Shown piece after piece: positions 13,001 to 28,000 of a DNA stretch of 64,000 nucleotides. Source of the DNA: Podocnemis expansa (Eukaryota; Chordata; Testudines; Podocnemididae); contig ML681994.1 of the NCBI GenBank assembly GCA_007922195.1, forward strand, positions 49,984,153-50,048,152, given 5' to 3'. Position 1 is the stretch's first letter. The number at the start of each line of letters is the position of its first letter. The translations under genes were made by a program, and so were the position numbers. The notes beneath the pieces are model-generated. The model did not search any database and was not told the DNA's origin. It was given only the letters and a program-made list of their open reading frames with translations.

Positions 13001-16000
13001 TTCCAATATTGATCAGGATGGGTGCATTGAGATTGGGTACTGGCAGCCCTTCTCCTACTGACACACTGCATTAACTACAAGTGAATTCTGAGTGGAATTC
13101 TAGGTAGCAAAAATAAAAACTTGGCATTTTTTGCTGGCACATAGTACTTTCTATCAGCATTTTTGCATGTAGGTATGACAAACATTAGGTTCTTCTATAA
13201 TGCTCAGTTTCTGGGGCACAGCCCCCTTCCTCCCAAACACCTTCTGTAGCTAAATCAGTGGCCTCAGCCAAGAGCCACTTTGTGAGTGCACTGGTCTTCT
13301 GGTCTTCAGGCTCTTCCCAAAGTCCTAATCCAATGAAGCACCAAAAGGACTCCTCCCCACTACAGGCAACATATAATAAACTCTGTGGCCCATTCAAACT
13401 GCCCAATTAGATAGTCACATTCTCCTGCTGTGGAGGATCCTACCAATCACCGAGCAGAGCACACAGAAGGTTGCAGCAATAAACAACCTTCCCCCAATCA
13501 AAAACAAAGCTTCATGGAAGGTTCTTGCAGCTCTTCAGCCTACCTCCAGTCAAAACACAGGCCTCCATTGGCAGGTTAACAGCTTGCAAATAAACTGAAG
13601 GTTCTGTTATAACCAAATTAATATATTTGCCATCATATAACATCAGGATTAAATTTCCTACACTATTTAAATAAATAAATATTGATGGTTCAGTAATGTG
13701 TGGTTTGAGATGGTAAAATTGAAAACTAAGATGCTGACATTTAATCCTAGTCAAATTGACTGGTTCATAACAGAGTGCTGCTGGTCCTGGAAAAGACCTG
13801 GGGCTCAGCGCACTGAGACTCGAGGCTCATGTGCCGCCACTGCAGCTGCCGCCGTGGGTGGCCATGTGGCAGATCCCAGGCTTGGGCACTGGGACTTGGG
13901 GCTCAAGCCCCATAAGCCTGGCACCAGTGATGCCCCTCATCCATAAGCTATATCATGGCTATAATATCTTTACTAAATTACCAAAATCACTAAGTTTGAA
14001 GATGATTATGTAACAAGGTTGTAGCCCAGTTGGGTTGTAACATGGATTGTTTTTCCTGTGTGCACAGATATACCATGATCATTTTAACGACCTCTATTCT
14101 AACCAAAGCAATCTAACAGGGTTAAAACATGATTCTTTACTATAGCTAAAACATATTTTAGGTTTGTTGTTTATATAAAAAGAGATGTTAACACCATCAC
14201 TGGGCCATTCTGTGACAAGCCGCTCCACAGATCCAGTCTGGTGTGCCGCTATGACATCCCAGTTCCCACTCCTGAACCCCAAATCACCCCATTTTGCCAA
14301 GTGACCACTCACTCCTGAATCAGTCCACTCCAGCCTTTTGCATGTAATAAGTCCCAGGCAGTGGGTGTATGCACCCTGGCTACTTGAGGGACAGTCCCCC
14401 AGCAAGCATCCCTGGCCTCAGTTACTATGCCAAGACCCACTGTCTACAGAGATTGGGTACTAGTCCCAACCACCACACACTCAAGTCTGTCCATTTAACA
14501 AAGAAATGGATTGTTCCCAGCCTTCTCCACTCATAACTTCTAAAGATCAACCACTTTAGATAAAACTACTACTAGTTTATTGATCAGATTATAATTCTAA
14601 GTGAGAATATGGCCAGTCATGGCAGAATCACAATAGAAATGAGTCAGGAGGGACCCCAAATTAAAAAAAAAGTAAAATATGCATGCTAACTTAATATTTC
14701 TACTTAAACTAACCTCATAGCAATGTTCCCTCTAATGATTCGTAGACTGTGTGTGCAAACAATTTCTTTTGAGTGCACAAAGACATTTCTTTGCGAGCAC
14801 CAGTATTAGCACTATTGAATTTTTTTGTGCGCACTTTGTCGTGTGCGCAGGTTTCATGACCTGTGTGCGCGCGCACATGCGCACAGCTTAGAGGGAACAG
14901 TGCCTCATAGTCCAAACAGGTTTATGCCCAAGGTGTTTGACTGTTAAATGCTTGCACAGCCAGTCTCTGCCTGAGGCCAGGCAGGGCCCAGATCTTGCTT
15001 GAAGCTGCTTCCAGGTGGAGAGCCCCAGGCCAAAAGCCCCCCGAATCTTCTAGGTGCCTCTCTTTCTTTCTCTCCCTGCTCGACCCCTCCCTTTCTGGCC
15101 GGAAGGGATACCTTTTTTTCTTCACAGACACCTCCATTCGCATGCCTTTGTCCAGAGCCGTAATGTGGCGATCCAGCGTCCCTTGCCATTAGCTGCACTT
15201 GTGCCTGCGCCGCAAAACGCGCCCTTTAATAGAGCGGATGCATTGAGCCGCTCCGGTGCACCTGGGGCAAAGCCCCGTCGGCCCCACCTTTGTCTCTTTC
15301 AGGTCGTTACTTGCTCACTTTTGCTGGGAGAGACTTCTTTCTGTTCCCCCCATTCTAAGCCATGGTAAACATTCTACACATCTGAGCAAATGCATGAAGT
15401 TGTAGGAAACTTGATATCATAGTAATCATGCAGAATAGGTTATGAGCACCCATAAAGAAATGATATATGGTATCAATGGTACCAAATCATACAAATTCCA
15501 GTGTTTAAGTGAACAGGAAAGCCATATAGATCACAACCCAGGGTGCACAGATGTGCAAATGGTGACACATGCATTATCCTTTTGAGATGGGCCAAAGCTG
15601 GTCAGACAAAAGGTATATTAAGGCACTGAAACACCCATCTAGTTTGGAACAACTCTGTGGTTTGTTCATTAAGTAACTACCTCACACAGAGAGGCTACAG
15701 TGTAAAGCCTCTCCTAGTGTAGAAGTTCCCTCCTTTGTTAGACAGAGGGCACAAGATTTACCAGTAAAACTCACAGGATTAAAACTACTGCCAAGTTATT
15801 ATAATATGGGACATTTATCTGTTAGCACCCCTTTGTGGCAAGATGGGGAGCTGCATCACATGACTCCACCCCCCCTCATGCCACCACACTCAACTTTGTG
15901 TTGACAAATCCTTAAGTTTCTGCTCCTTCCAAGATAATTTGGGAGCTGGACATTCCATGGCTCTAGGGGAGGCTAAACAGACTTTGGTCTCCTGGGGTTA

Positions 16001-19000
16001 GAGCATTCATCTTCGAAGTGCTTAGCTGCTGCAGGTCGAGGAAGCAAGGCCCACCCACTCGACAGGGATCCAACTCAGAGCCTTTGTTTGAAACAGCCAG
16101 AAATGAGAACCAATCCTTCTCAGTCCTCGGCCACTCCTTGAACTACCTACCTCTCCTCCTCTGCAGGTTTAGCTAACAGCCTCTCACTCTGTTTCCCACT
16201 CTTTGGAGTGTTGCCTTTCAGGCAGCTTCACCCCACTCTCCTAGAGGGATCCTCTTTCTAAAAGTTGCCTTTCTGCTCAGGAGTTTCTCTGTTTGGCTCC
16301 CAGCCCTTTTTATCATGCCCAGATGCTTCCCTGTCTAATTAATTACCTCTGTTACTCAGTGAGTTAACTGCTTCCAGGTGAACCTGAACTAGCTCATTCT
16401 TTCCTGTCAGAGGTGAGCTGGGCCTCTGATCTGTTCAGAGGGTCAGCCACCATCTGATAAGCACCATTAATCACAGTTCTTGCGTCTTAGGTACCTCAGT
16501 TAATTGAGTCATGAATCATTTCCCTAATTCTACATATGAAACTACAAATGAAAATTCCAATTTATTTTTAGAGGAATAAACAATATTAATATTGTCTTCA
16601 ATTTTAAAATGTTTTAAAAATAACTTACCTTGGTGCATAATTGCATACAAAATGTGCTGCATTGCTTATTCCTCCAGCAATACGACAAAAAACAACAGCA
16701 CAGCCCAGTTTATGAGAATTATCCCAAACAACCTAAAAGAAATAAGATTTTTTTTCTTTTAAAAAATACAGCTTAAACTGTGCTCACTGTTGCCTGGGGC
16801 AGGTCTACAATACCTGCCCTATCTGGCCACAGTTGAACGTAGATATGTAAGTTACAGAAAATAACTTAGAATCATAGAAACTGGAAGGTGCCATGAGAGG
16901 ACACAGAGTCCAGTCCTCTGCACTCATGGCAGAACCAAGCACCCTTGTAAACCATCCCTGACATGTGCTTGTCTAACCTGCTCTTAAACACTTCCAATGA
17001 TGGAGATTCCACAATCTGCCTAGGCAACTTATTCCAGTGGTTAATCACCCTGACACTCAGGAATTTTTTCAAACGTTCTCCCTAAACCTCCCCCACTATA
17101 ATTCACAGGTCTCAAAATCAAATCACCACGAGGACCGCATGAGGATTAGTATGGTAGCCCGAAGGCTGCACCATTGAAACCTTTGCATACAATGATATCA
17201 CAAATATCAGTACCGATCATGTCATTGCGGGCCATAGGAAATGGCTTTAGGGGCCACATGTGGCCCACGGTCCACGTGTTTGAGACCTCTGCTGTAATTT
17301 ACGCTTATTACTTCTTGTCCAATCTGTCAGTTAAGGAAAAGAATTTTTCTCCTTCCTCCTCATGACAACCTTTTAGGTACTTGAAAATTGTTCTCATGTC
17401 CTCTCTGTCTCCTCTTTTCTGGATTAAACCAACCCAGCTCTATCAATCTTCCCTCATAAGTCAAGTGCTCCAGATCTCTGATCATTCATGTTGCTCTTCT
17501 CTGGACTTTGTCTAATTTGTCCACATCTTTCCTGAAATTAGCCACCCAGAACTGGATACAATACTCCAGTTGAGGCCTAATCAGGGCTGAGCAGAGCAGC
17601 AGAATTAGTTTTTGTGTCTTACTTACTTACTGTTAATAAATCCCAGAACGGTATTGGCTTTTCTTGCAACAGTGTTACACTGTTGACTCTTATTTAGCTC
17701 GTGGTCCACTAGGACACCCAGATCCCTTTCCACAGTACTCTTTCCTAGGCAGTCATTGCCTATTTTGCACATTTGGCTTCTCTTCTCCCATCCAGAGGCG
17801 GCCTTAGGCAATTGGGGGCCCTAGGTGAAGGCTCTTTATGGGGCCCCCTGTGGGAACCCAGTGCTGCCCTAACCGCCCCCCCATAATCCCATCTCCCAAG
17901 GGGGGGGGGACAAGGGGCTGCAGACTACCAGGTCTAAAAGCTTTGCCACTCGCCTGCCAGACCAACCTCTCTCCAGCAGGGGTGGAGCAGCACCCCCCAC
18001 TTACTTCCAGCTGGCCCCGCCTCCCTGGGGGGAGGGAGGAGACCAGCTGGCGCAGTGCTGTGGCTTGTCAGGAGTGGGGCCCCTGGAGCGGCCCACTCCA
18101 AAGAGTTCAGGCCACTTCGCCCCTCGCCACCACAGGCCTGAAAGCAGACGGACGTCTTCAGAGTGGGCTGCTCCAGGGGACCCCACTCCTGGCAAGCTGC
18201 AGCATCGTGCTGGCCGCTCTCCTCCCTCCCCCTGGGTACGAGCGGCCAGCTGGGAATAGGCAGGGAGTGCTGCTCCGCCCTCACTGGAGAGAAGCTGGCC
18301 TGGCAGGCAGACGGCAAAGCTTCTAGTCCTGGTTGTCTGCCACTGTCCGCTTCCCCACTGCCCACGAGTGCAGGGGTATGTGAAGCAGGTGGTCGCTACA
18401 GGGCCCCCTTACAACTTCAGCAGACAGAAAAAAAGTTGCCCAATAAATGTACAGAATTTCATGCATCATCCTTGCACATTTTTGTGATATCTTAGTTAGT
18501 TGAATACACTTGGATATCTCTAAGTAACTGAACAGAAGCTCGGTCATTAGAATTGTCATAGTTTGAGGCACCTGGATAGTCTTTGAGCTGTGATAGACTG
18601 TTCCCTGGTTTCATCCCCCAAATAGCATAGGGAATGTGTGGTTAGATCTGTCATGTGGGGGAATGCCAGGATTGAACGATGGGTCCTAGTTCCCCACCAC
18701 ACCTCCTTGCACAAACACCAAGCCATCTCCTCAAGGGGTCATAGTTAACCCCAGGAACAAGTACCACATTCAAGAACATCACAGCCCTTTTACCTAACCC
18801 AGACAAAGCCAGGAATACACCCAGGTCAGGATCTTTAGCAGGGATTATATAGATTCTTTGCCCTGATACAGGATACAGCACAGACCTTACCCTCCCTCCT
18901 TGTCCTCCATGCCAGTTAGACACATACTGATACTGCTCTGTACCAGTACAAACTTTCCCCTACGTCTCAATCTGTCTGTGCACTTTGATACTGGCATGCA

Positions 19001-22000
19001 TTGTGAGTGAGTTTTGCTGCATGGTCTCAGCTATGCTGTGGGCTTCAGGATGTAAGTCTCTTTTGCAAGCACCAGTGCAGCAGCTGGCTCTGCTTCAAGC
19101 TGGTCCTAGCTCAAGTTTTGCACTCCTGCACTCTGGTGGTATATGTGTCTCTGTCCCAGCTCAGAGCTGCTTCTTCCGTTCTCTTTTTTCTGAAGTTCTC
19201 TTTATATTTTTTCCCAGGCCTGTTCCCTGTCCAACCTCTCCTCAGCTGTGTACTCACTGACTAAAACCCTCAAGTGGTCTGGAGTTAATTGTGTGTCCTT
19301 CTTCTGCAATGGCACCCTCTCTAGACAATCAGGTCTATACATAGTAATTGAGAGCAGAAAATGAAGGGAAAGGAAAACTGTCATCAAGGCCCTTAGTTTG
19401 GCTCCAGATAAATGCCTTAGGTCCCATAATCTGAATGTTTAAAAGGGCCTTATCTCCCTAGATATGAATCTTGATGAAGCAGAGAGATTAGTGACCTGAA
19501 AGAGACTGAAATTAGACAACTTTTTAGATAGGAATTAAGCTGATGATGAAAATAAGATTACATTTTCCATATAGAGTATAGCATATGAAGGGCTCCCTTT
19601 TGCTTTTGGGACCAAAGTAAAGTATTATTTGTGTGTGGAAAATTCCAAGGAGCGGAAGAACCTGCACAATTTCTGGAGGACCAGAGTCTGGATATAGATG
19701 AATGTCTTGACATCTGAGAAAAATAGTTATGTACATCTGGAATTTGGTGACAATTCTTGGTGCCATAGAAAGGCACAAAGGTAAAAATATTCAACACATC
19801 TCAGAGTTCAGAAACAGATTACCTACCACCTCTAAAATGAGAGGATTCGAAGCTGGGGTACAGAGACCGTCTCAAATGTGAAGCTCCTTTACTCCCTAGA
19901 TTCAAAGATAACTCGGTGAAGACAAACAATGAGAGTTCTTAGGTGTCTCTGGTATCAAGGCAGGGCTCAGCATCACACAAAACAGCCAATAATGGATACT
20001 GTGTACCCTATTCCATATAGTTTCTGGTATTACCATGTTTGAACATCTTTCAGTAATGCACTAAACAACATAGCTAACATCTGCCACATGTGCTGTATTT
20101 CCTCTCTTGTCCTCTCTCCATGGGGGAAACTACATGTGGACTAGTCAATCCTTCAATTTTCAGGGATCGTTGCCTTCCATAAAATGATAGCCAGTTGTTA
20201 CTGGTGGATCTGTAATGGCTAATGAAACCAGTTTGGGATCCACAGATCTTGTCACAGTTGGGACAGACATTTCCCAATGTATGGAGCATATCTGGATTGT
20301 TGAGTCAAGCTGTGGTGTGTTCTTTCCTTCTTCCCCATTCTTTTTTTCCTGTTCTCTCTGTTGTGTCTTGGAATATTGGGATCCTTGCCACAAGGTCCTT
20401 TTCCATTTTGTTGATTTAGGGCTTGGGTTTCCAATGAATTTATGTCAGTATTGCACTGCTTCATGTCAGCTTTGAGGGTGTCTTTGAATGTTTATTTTGC
20501 CTGCACTAGATCATTGACCATTGTTCATTTCATTTCATTCACTAAATGTGCAGACCTGATTTGTATGAACACCGTGTTCTACAAAAAAAAAAAAATAAAT
20601 AAGTGCAAGACACTGTGGGAACACATACATTCTAAGTATTTGCATCTGATTGACTACGTCATTGTCCATGTTCGTGATTATGAAGACTTGTCATCACTAA
20701 AGCAGCGACTGATGCAGACAATTATTGGATGGACCATCACTTTATCCATTCCATCATTTCCAGCAACCTTTTAACATAATGACAAATGCAGAAGAATTAA
20801 GCCAGACAGAAGATCAGTGTCAAGGGTCTTAAGGACCTAAGTAAACATGACCTTTTCTAGCAGTGCTTCATCCTGAAACTGATGAATATCAAAACCAGAT
20901 AGAGAACCCCAAGGAACACCAGCAAGTGCTCAAATTGACTATCTGTATTGAGTATGAGGGAACACTGGGCTTCTCCATCAGGAAGCATCAATACCAATAT
21001 GATAAGCAATCCGGAAATCCAACACCTGACTGACTGTGAATACAAATCTTTCTGAGCTTGGCAGAATGAGATCAGGTCCAACCAGAAGCAATATGTCTAC
21101 CATCAGCTCAAAGTTGAGATTCAAAAGAAATGAAGCACAGCTGGTAGAAGAAAAAAGTGAAGGAGATCCAACAACTCACTGACATGCACAGGATCTCCTA
21201 TTAATGACCTGCTTAGAAAGGAGCTCTGGCAGTCAAATGCAAAGAGAGAGAGAATGGGAGAATAAGCTGCAAGAAGGCAGTTGCTGTAGCTGCTGAGACA
21301 GAATGATCTACAAGGGAAGAACCATGACCATGAGTAAGACTTGACTAGGAGACTAAGAACTTGACTCCATCTCCTGCTGCTCAGCACCTCCCTCTCCACC
21401 ATTCTCCCTGCCAAGGGGAATAACTGAATTCAAAGCGAGCTGGGAAGCCTCCTGTCCTGTCCCAGAAATCATTTTTGGCACCGGGTCAATGGAACCAGAG
21501 TCTCTTGTCATGACTGGGGCATGGGTGATCTGATCTACTTATCAGAGCAGAAGTTGGGAGTCAGGTCAGATCAGATGTCAGGAGGATATAGTTTAAAGCA
21601 GGGCTAGGGGCATCACTGGTGCTGAGCACACGCGGCACGTGCCCTGAATCCCGGCGCCAGTGCCCCGGGTCTGGTGGGGCCTGCATCTCCCGGTCTCCAG
21701 CCCAATTGGGCCGGAGATCCAGGGCCCAGCCACCCGCAGCCGCGGCAGCCCCGTCCTGGTGGGTGATCCGGCAGCCAGCTGCCCGCGACGGTGGCAGCCC
21801 CATCCCCAGCCGGGGATCCGGGGCTGAGCCACCCGTGGTCATGGTGTCCCTGGCTCTGGCCCAGGGATCTGGGGCTCAGGTGCCCGCGGCCACGGAGGTG
21901 GCTCCTGGCCCCGTCCCCAGCCAGGGACCAGGGGCTTGGCCGCTTGTGGCCGCTCCCAGCCCCATCTCCGGCTGCGGGCATGGCCTGTGGCCAGGGGCAT

Positions 22001-25000
22001 AGCCTCCTGGGAGGGGTGTGGCCTGGGCCAGTGCCTTGGGTGCTTCCCCGGGGCAGTGATGCCCCTGAGTAGGGCAAAATTGAGAGTCAGCTGTTAGGCA
22101 AGATCATATTACCAGGAGATTAGTAGCAAGAAGCTAGAGTTGGTATTTCAGGGTAAGCAATCCTAAGCAGGGAAATTCTAGTTGCAAGGATCACTTCCTG
22201 TTCTTGAGCTGGGCTTATATAGAGTTTGTGAACCAATCAGGACACTCAGTTTTGGCCAATTTAGATTCCAGGGCTAAAGTCCTCAGTCAGGTTTCAACTT
22301 CAATTCTGGAGACTATTAGCAGGTAAGTGAGTGGTGGGCTGGAACTTATGTGCTTCTAAGAGCCCTGTGGACCAGGGTATCAGAGTCATGATCTCTGATG
22401 GTATCCCCACCTCCCTAGGGGCACCCTTAGCTGCATCTTTTGTCTGATTGCATTGGTGGGACCTTGTTGTTGATGCTGGTCCACATACTGCTCATGATCC
22501 ACTCTTGCTTTTTTCAGGTGCTTCTTCCTGAGTTTGACAAATCTGCCACACCAGATCTGAGTTAGCTAAGTTAGCAGAAGATGAAGGTAATTGTGAGTGA
22601 AATTGGGGGAGGTACCAGTTAGGACTGAAGCGTGGGAGAATTCTTTTTCCTGATTCATTGTAGTTTGTATGGGGCAGGAGATGGAATGACCGGAAGCAGA
22701 GCTGGTGCTGACATCATTACTTTTCTATGAGGCGAGCCATCAAGAGCTCACATCCACCTACACTGGCTTAGTTGGAGGCAGCAGTGATGAAGAGTCTTGT
22801 TTTTCTCCCATCATTCCTGTAGACAACTGTCAATTCAGGTGGCGGGATCCACAAAGGCATTCAGATTCATGACATCTCTACTTGGGCTAATGCATCTCTA
22901 ATTTCTTTTTGCAGGGCCCATCAGAACCCTGTTAATTTGTTCCAGTATGTATCAGCTATGAGGTGGCAGAATTGCATGGCATAGGTCAGGCTTCAGTCCT
23001 TCCCCATCAGAGCTTCCTCAGGACAGCCTCTGTCATTCAAGTTCAGTGCAGGTCATCAAAAAATACCAATATGGCTTGGAGAAAAACCTACTAGTTCCAC
23101 AACAGTAGGCTATTACACTTCAAGAGGGGGCAAGCGTAATCTACTGCTTCTCTGAATAGCAGACTGATGACCAGTAATATAACCAATCAACGATATTGGA
23201 CTGAGTATGCATCAAGTATTGGAGGTGACAGCAGTTTATAAAACCCCAGAATCACTGATGATTATTATCAAACCATTCCGACACCTGCATTGGGGATCAG
23301 GTCTATATGAGTCATATATGTACTATGCAATTGTCAGCATGCAACTGCATGACTGCAATAGCTCGTTCTCCAAAGTCAGCTGGACAACCTAGTCCTGCAG
23401 GACTCGGTTGTCCTCCTGAAGGCGGGTGACCCTACAATGCATGTCCAATGTTCCTAAAGGGTTAGCAAGGTTCATTCTACTGGCACTAACCCCACTCCTG
23501 TGGCCCGAACAGTAAATGCAACTGACTACTGGCACTTTTCGAGAGCAATCTCAAATACCTTGCGTATCCCTTGTCACCTTAGTAACTCCCACTTACCTTC
23601 CTGTACAGACTGTGCTAAGTTGGCTGGAAATGCTGTCTGGACGACTTAGCGCTACTTTACTTACAGGGCTGCAGTTACAGTATCAAGCTGTAAATCAGGG
23701 GTCTCAAACTCAAATCACCACGAGGGCCGCATGAGGACTAATACAGGGCTGCATGAGGATTAGTACGTTAGTCCGAGGGCTGCACCACTGAAACCTTTTC
23801 ATACAATGGTATTGCAAATATCGGTAACAATAGTGTCATCACGGGCCACAGGAAATAGCTTTATGGGCCGCATGCAGCCCGTGGGTCACGTGTTAGAGAC
23901 CCTCCTCTAGATCAATTGAGTGCATCTTGACAGGCTGCTCAATCGAATCCAAAAGAACGAACTGACAGCAGCATATTTGCTGCCATCAGTGTAGACATGC
24001 CTTTAGAAGAAACTGAAGCAGGTGAAACTAACTTCCCCTTTTATAGCCTCACAACTCAACATGAGAGAAGGAGAAGGGTAAGTGACCCACACTGATACTG
24101 CTCTGTATTCCTAAGATACTGCTGAGATTCTGGAAGCTCATGATGCAGCTGCCTTGGCTCCACAAGCACGTAGCAACCACTTGAACTGGCAGTTGCTCTG
24201 GGGCTAAGTATCACTGCATGAAAAAATGTAAGATCAACATATCATCATAACACACAATCCGCTGTTTCATAACTAAAATATGGGAAGAATACTTTCTTTT
24301 AAATGTCCATTTCTATTGTCTGTCAGCAAACAATTTGAATCTGACAAAACTAACTACTGCTTTAGAGCAGTAAACTGACTATATCTGGAATGCTGGAAAA
24401 AATTCTATTTCAAAGTTCATGTGGATTCACAATCATTTAAGTTTTTCATTAAAAAAACCTTATTTATCATTTCAATACAAATAAAATAAACTCATATTTC
24501 TGTGAAATGACAAGTTAGCTCTCCCCCCACCCCCGCCAATTGTCTTTACTTGTTATAAGATTGAAAAACTAAGGAGACAAGAGCAGGGTGATTTGGTTGG
24601 GCTGAATGCCAAGTTAGAAAAGAGTTCTGTTTACAAAAGTTAACATATTCACAGTACTAGCCAGGAATTAAGTGACAATGTGGGAGACCTGGGGGAAGGG
24701 ATGGAACTTGGGTGGAACGGGGACTGTAACACCAGGGATAAAAGAGAGGGTAGCTAGAACATGGGGGGCAATCAAATAATCATGTTACATGTTCTAATGA
24801 AGCTTTAATACCTGAGGCAGGTGCAGGAGGACAATTCCAGGAGAAAATACAAGGAGGTAGATGTAATAGTACTGAAAATTGACTTGGGAAAGTAGGGCAA
24901 TCAGCCTGGTATCTTAGGTGCCTGTACACAAATGCAAGGAGCCTGGGAAACAAGCAGGAAGAATTGGTAGTACTGGCACAGACAAGGAACTATGATATAA

Positions 25001-28000
25001 TTGAAATAACAAAGACATGGTGGGATAGCTTGCATGACTGGAGCTCTGCCATGGATGGGTATAAGTTGTTCAGGAAGGACAGGCAGGGAAGAAAAGGGGA
25101 AAGAGTAGTGCTATATGTAAAAGAGCCATATGACTGCTCAGAGCTCCATTATGGAAGGGGAACCAAGCCAGCTGAAAATCTGTGGGTTAAGCTTAGAGGA
25201 GAGAGCAACAAGCGGGATGTTGTGGTGGGTGTCTTCTATAGACCTCCAGACCAGAAGGAGGAAGTGGATGAAGCATTCTATGGACAACTGGCAGTTTCTA
25301 GATCACAGGACCTGGTTCTCATGGGGGACTTCAATTACCCTTACATCTGCGAGGAGGCCAATACAGCGGTGCACAGGCAATCCAGGAAGTTTCTGGAGAG
25401 TGTTGAGGACAACCTTCCTGGTACAAATGCTGGAGGAACCAACTAGGGGCCTTGCACCTCTTGACCTGCTGCTCATAGACAGAGAAGAATTGTCTGGGGA
25501 CATAGAAGTGAATGGCAACCTGGGCAGCAGTGACCATGAGATGGTAAAGTTCAAGATGGTGATTAATGGAAAAAAGGAAAGAAGCAAAATGCAGACCCTG
25601 GACTTCAGAAAAGCAGATTTTGGCTCCCTCAAGGAACTGATGAGCAGGATCCCTTGGGAGGCTGATCTGAAGGGGAAAGGTATCCAAGAGAGCTGGTTGC
25701 ATTTTAAAGAAACCCTGCTAAAGGCACAGGAAGATACCATTCTGATGAGCAGGAAGAACAGCAAATGTAGAAGGCACCCAGTGTGGCTTAACAGAGAACT
25801 CTGCACTGAGCTAAAGCACAAAAAGGAAGCTTACAGGAAGTGGAAGCTTGGACAGATAACTAAGGAGGCATATAAAGATATTGCTTGGGACTGCAGGGAT
25901 AAAATCAGAAAGGCCAAAGGACAATTGGATTTGCGGCTAGCAAGAGATGTGAAGGATAACAGGAAGAGGTTCTACATGTATGTCAATAACAAGAAGAGGA
26001 TCAGGGCTGGTGTAGGTCCCTTACTGAATAGCGCAGGTATCCTCATGATGAAGGATGAGGAAAAGGCTGAAGTGCTCAATGCTTTTTTACTTCAGTTTTC
26101 ACAGACAGGGCCAGCTCCCAGCCCACTACACTGGGCATGGCAGATTGGAGAGAAGAAGAGAGGCCGTTGGTGACAGAAGGTCAGGTTAGGGACTTCCTAA
26201 AAAAGCTGGATGTCCACAAGTCCATAGGGCCGGACAACCTGCATCCAAGGATGCTGAGGGAGTTGGCCGATGAGATAGCAGTACCGCTGGCCATTATCTT
26301 TGAAAACTCGTGGCAAACGGGAGAGGTGCTGGAGGACTGGAAAAAAGCAAATATAGTGCCTATCTTGAAGAAAGGCTAAAAGGAGGATCCAGGGAATTAC
26401 AGACCTGTCAGCCTCACCGCAATCCCTAGAAAAATCATGGAGCAGATTCTGAAAGAATCCATCCTGAAACACTTGGAGGAAAATAGAGTGATCAGGAACA
26501 GTCAGCATGGATTCACCAAGGGTAAGTCATGCCTGACCAACCTCATCGCCTTCTATGATGAGATGACTGGATTTGTGGATGCAGGAAGAGCTGTTGATGT
26601 GATATACCTTGACATTAGCAAGGCTTTTGATATGGTTTCCCACAGCATTCTCATCAGCAAGTTAAGGAAGTATAGGCTGGATTTGTGGACTGTAAGGTGG
26701 ATAGAAAACTGGCTACATCAACGATTTCAGCGTGTAGGAATCAATGGCTCCATGTCTAGTTGGCAACCAGTAACGAGTGGTGTATCCCAGGGGTCAGTCC
26801 TGGGGCCAGTTCTGTTCAATATTTTCATTAAAGATCTGGATGATGGGATTTATTGCACACTCAGTAAGTTTGCGGATGACACCAAGCTGGGGGGAATGGT
26901 AGACATGCTGGAGGCCCGGGAGAAGATTCAGGAAGACCTTGACAAATTGGAGCAGTGGGCCAATAGAAATCTCAAGAGGTTCAACAAGGACAAGTTCAGA
27001 GTCCTGCATTTGGGACGGAAAAACCCCATGCACTGCTACAGGCTGGGGAGCGATCAGCTAAGTAACAGCACCATAGAAAGGGACCTGGGGGTCCTGGGGC
27101 ATGGGAAGCTGGATATGAGTCAGCAGTGTGCTCTTGCTGCCAAAAAGACCAATGGCATACTGGGCTGCATCAGAAGAAGCATTGACAGCAGATTGAGGGA
27201 CGTGATCATTCCCCTCTATTCTGCACTGGTGAGGCCACATCTGGAATACTGTGTCCAGTTTTGGGCTCCCCACTACTAAAAGGACGTGGACAAATTAGAA
27301 AGAGTCCAGCGGAGGGCAACAAAAATGATCAAGGGGCTGGAGCACAAGCCCTATGAAGAAAAATAGAAGGAACTAGGCTTATTTAGCCTACAGAAGAGAC
27401 GACTGAGGGGGGATTTGATAGCAACTTTCAACTACCTGAAGGGATGCTCCAAGGAGGATGGAGCTCGACTGTTCTCAGTTGTAACAGAGAATAGAACAAG
27501 GAGCAATGGTTTCAAGTTGCAGCTGGGGAGGTCGTGGCTGGATATTAGAAAAAACTTTCTTATAGGAGGGTGGTAAAGCATTGGAATGGGCTACCTAGGG
27601 AGGTGGTTGAATCTCCGTCTTTGGAGATGTTTAAGGTCCAGCTGGAGAAAACTCGAGCTGGAATAATTTAGTGGGAGTGGTCTTGCTTTTTTTGGCAGGG
27701 GTTTGGACTAGATGACCTCATGATGTCCCTTCCAACACTCTGATTCTATGAATTCTTGCACATTTGTTGCATAATCCAGGATGATAGGTTTCAAACTGTA
27801 TTTTAAGAGTTAATAAACAGTATGATGATGGGAGCTGCATAAGTATCTAAATGAAGCATTGAAAGAACGTAATGTGCATCACTCACTATAACAGCTATTT
27901 TCCATTAGTTGGTAATTATTTATTGTCTCCACAAATTCTAATTCTTGGCATTGTGCTATAAGCAGTATAGACTGTTTTAGGAATGAAAATGACATTACCT

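Noticed and set aside
17838..18365. Long frames on both strands with near-identical peptides
   Set aside because: They are produced by the fold-back repeat, not by genes.
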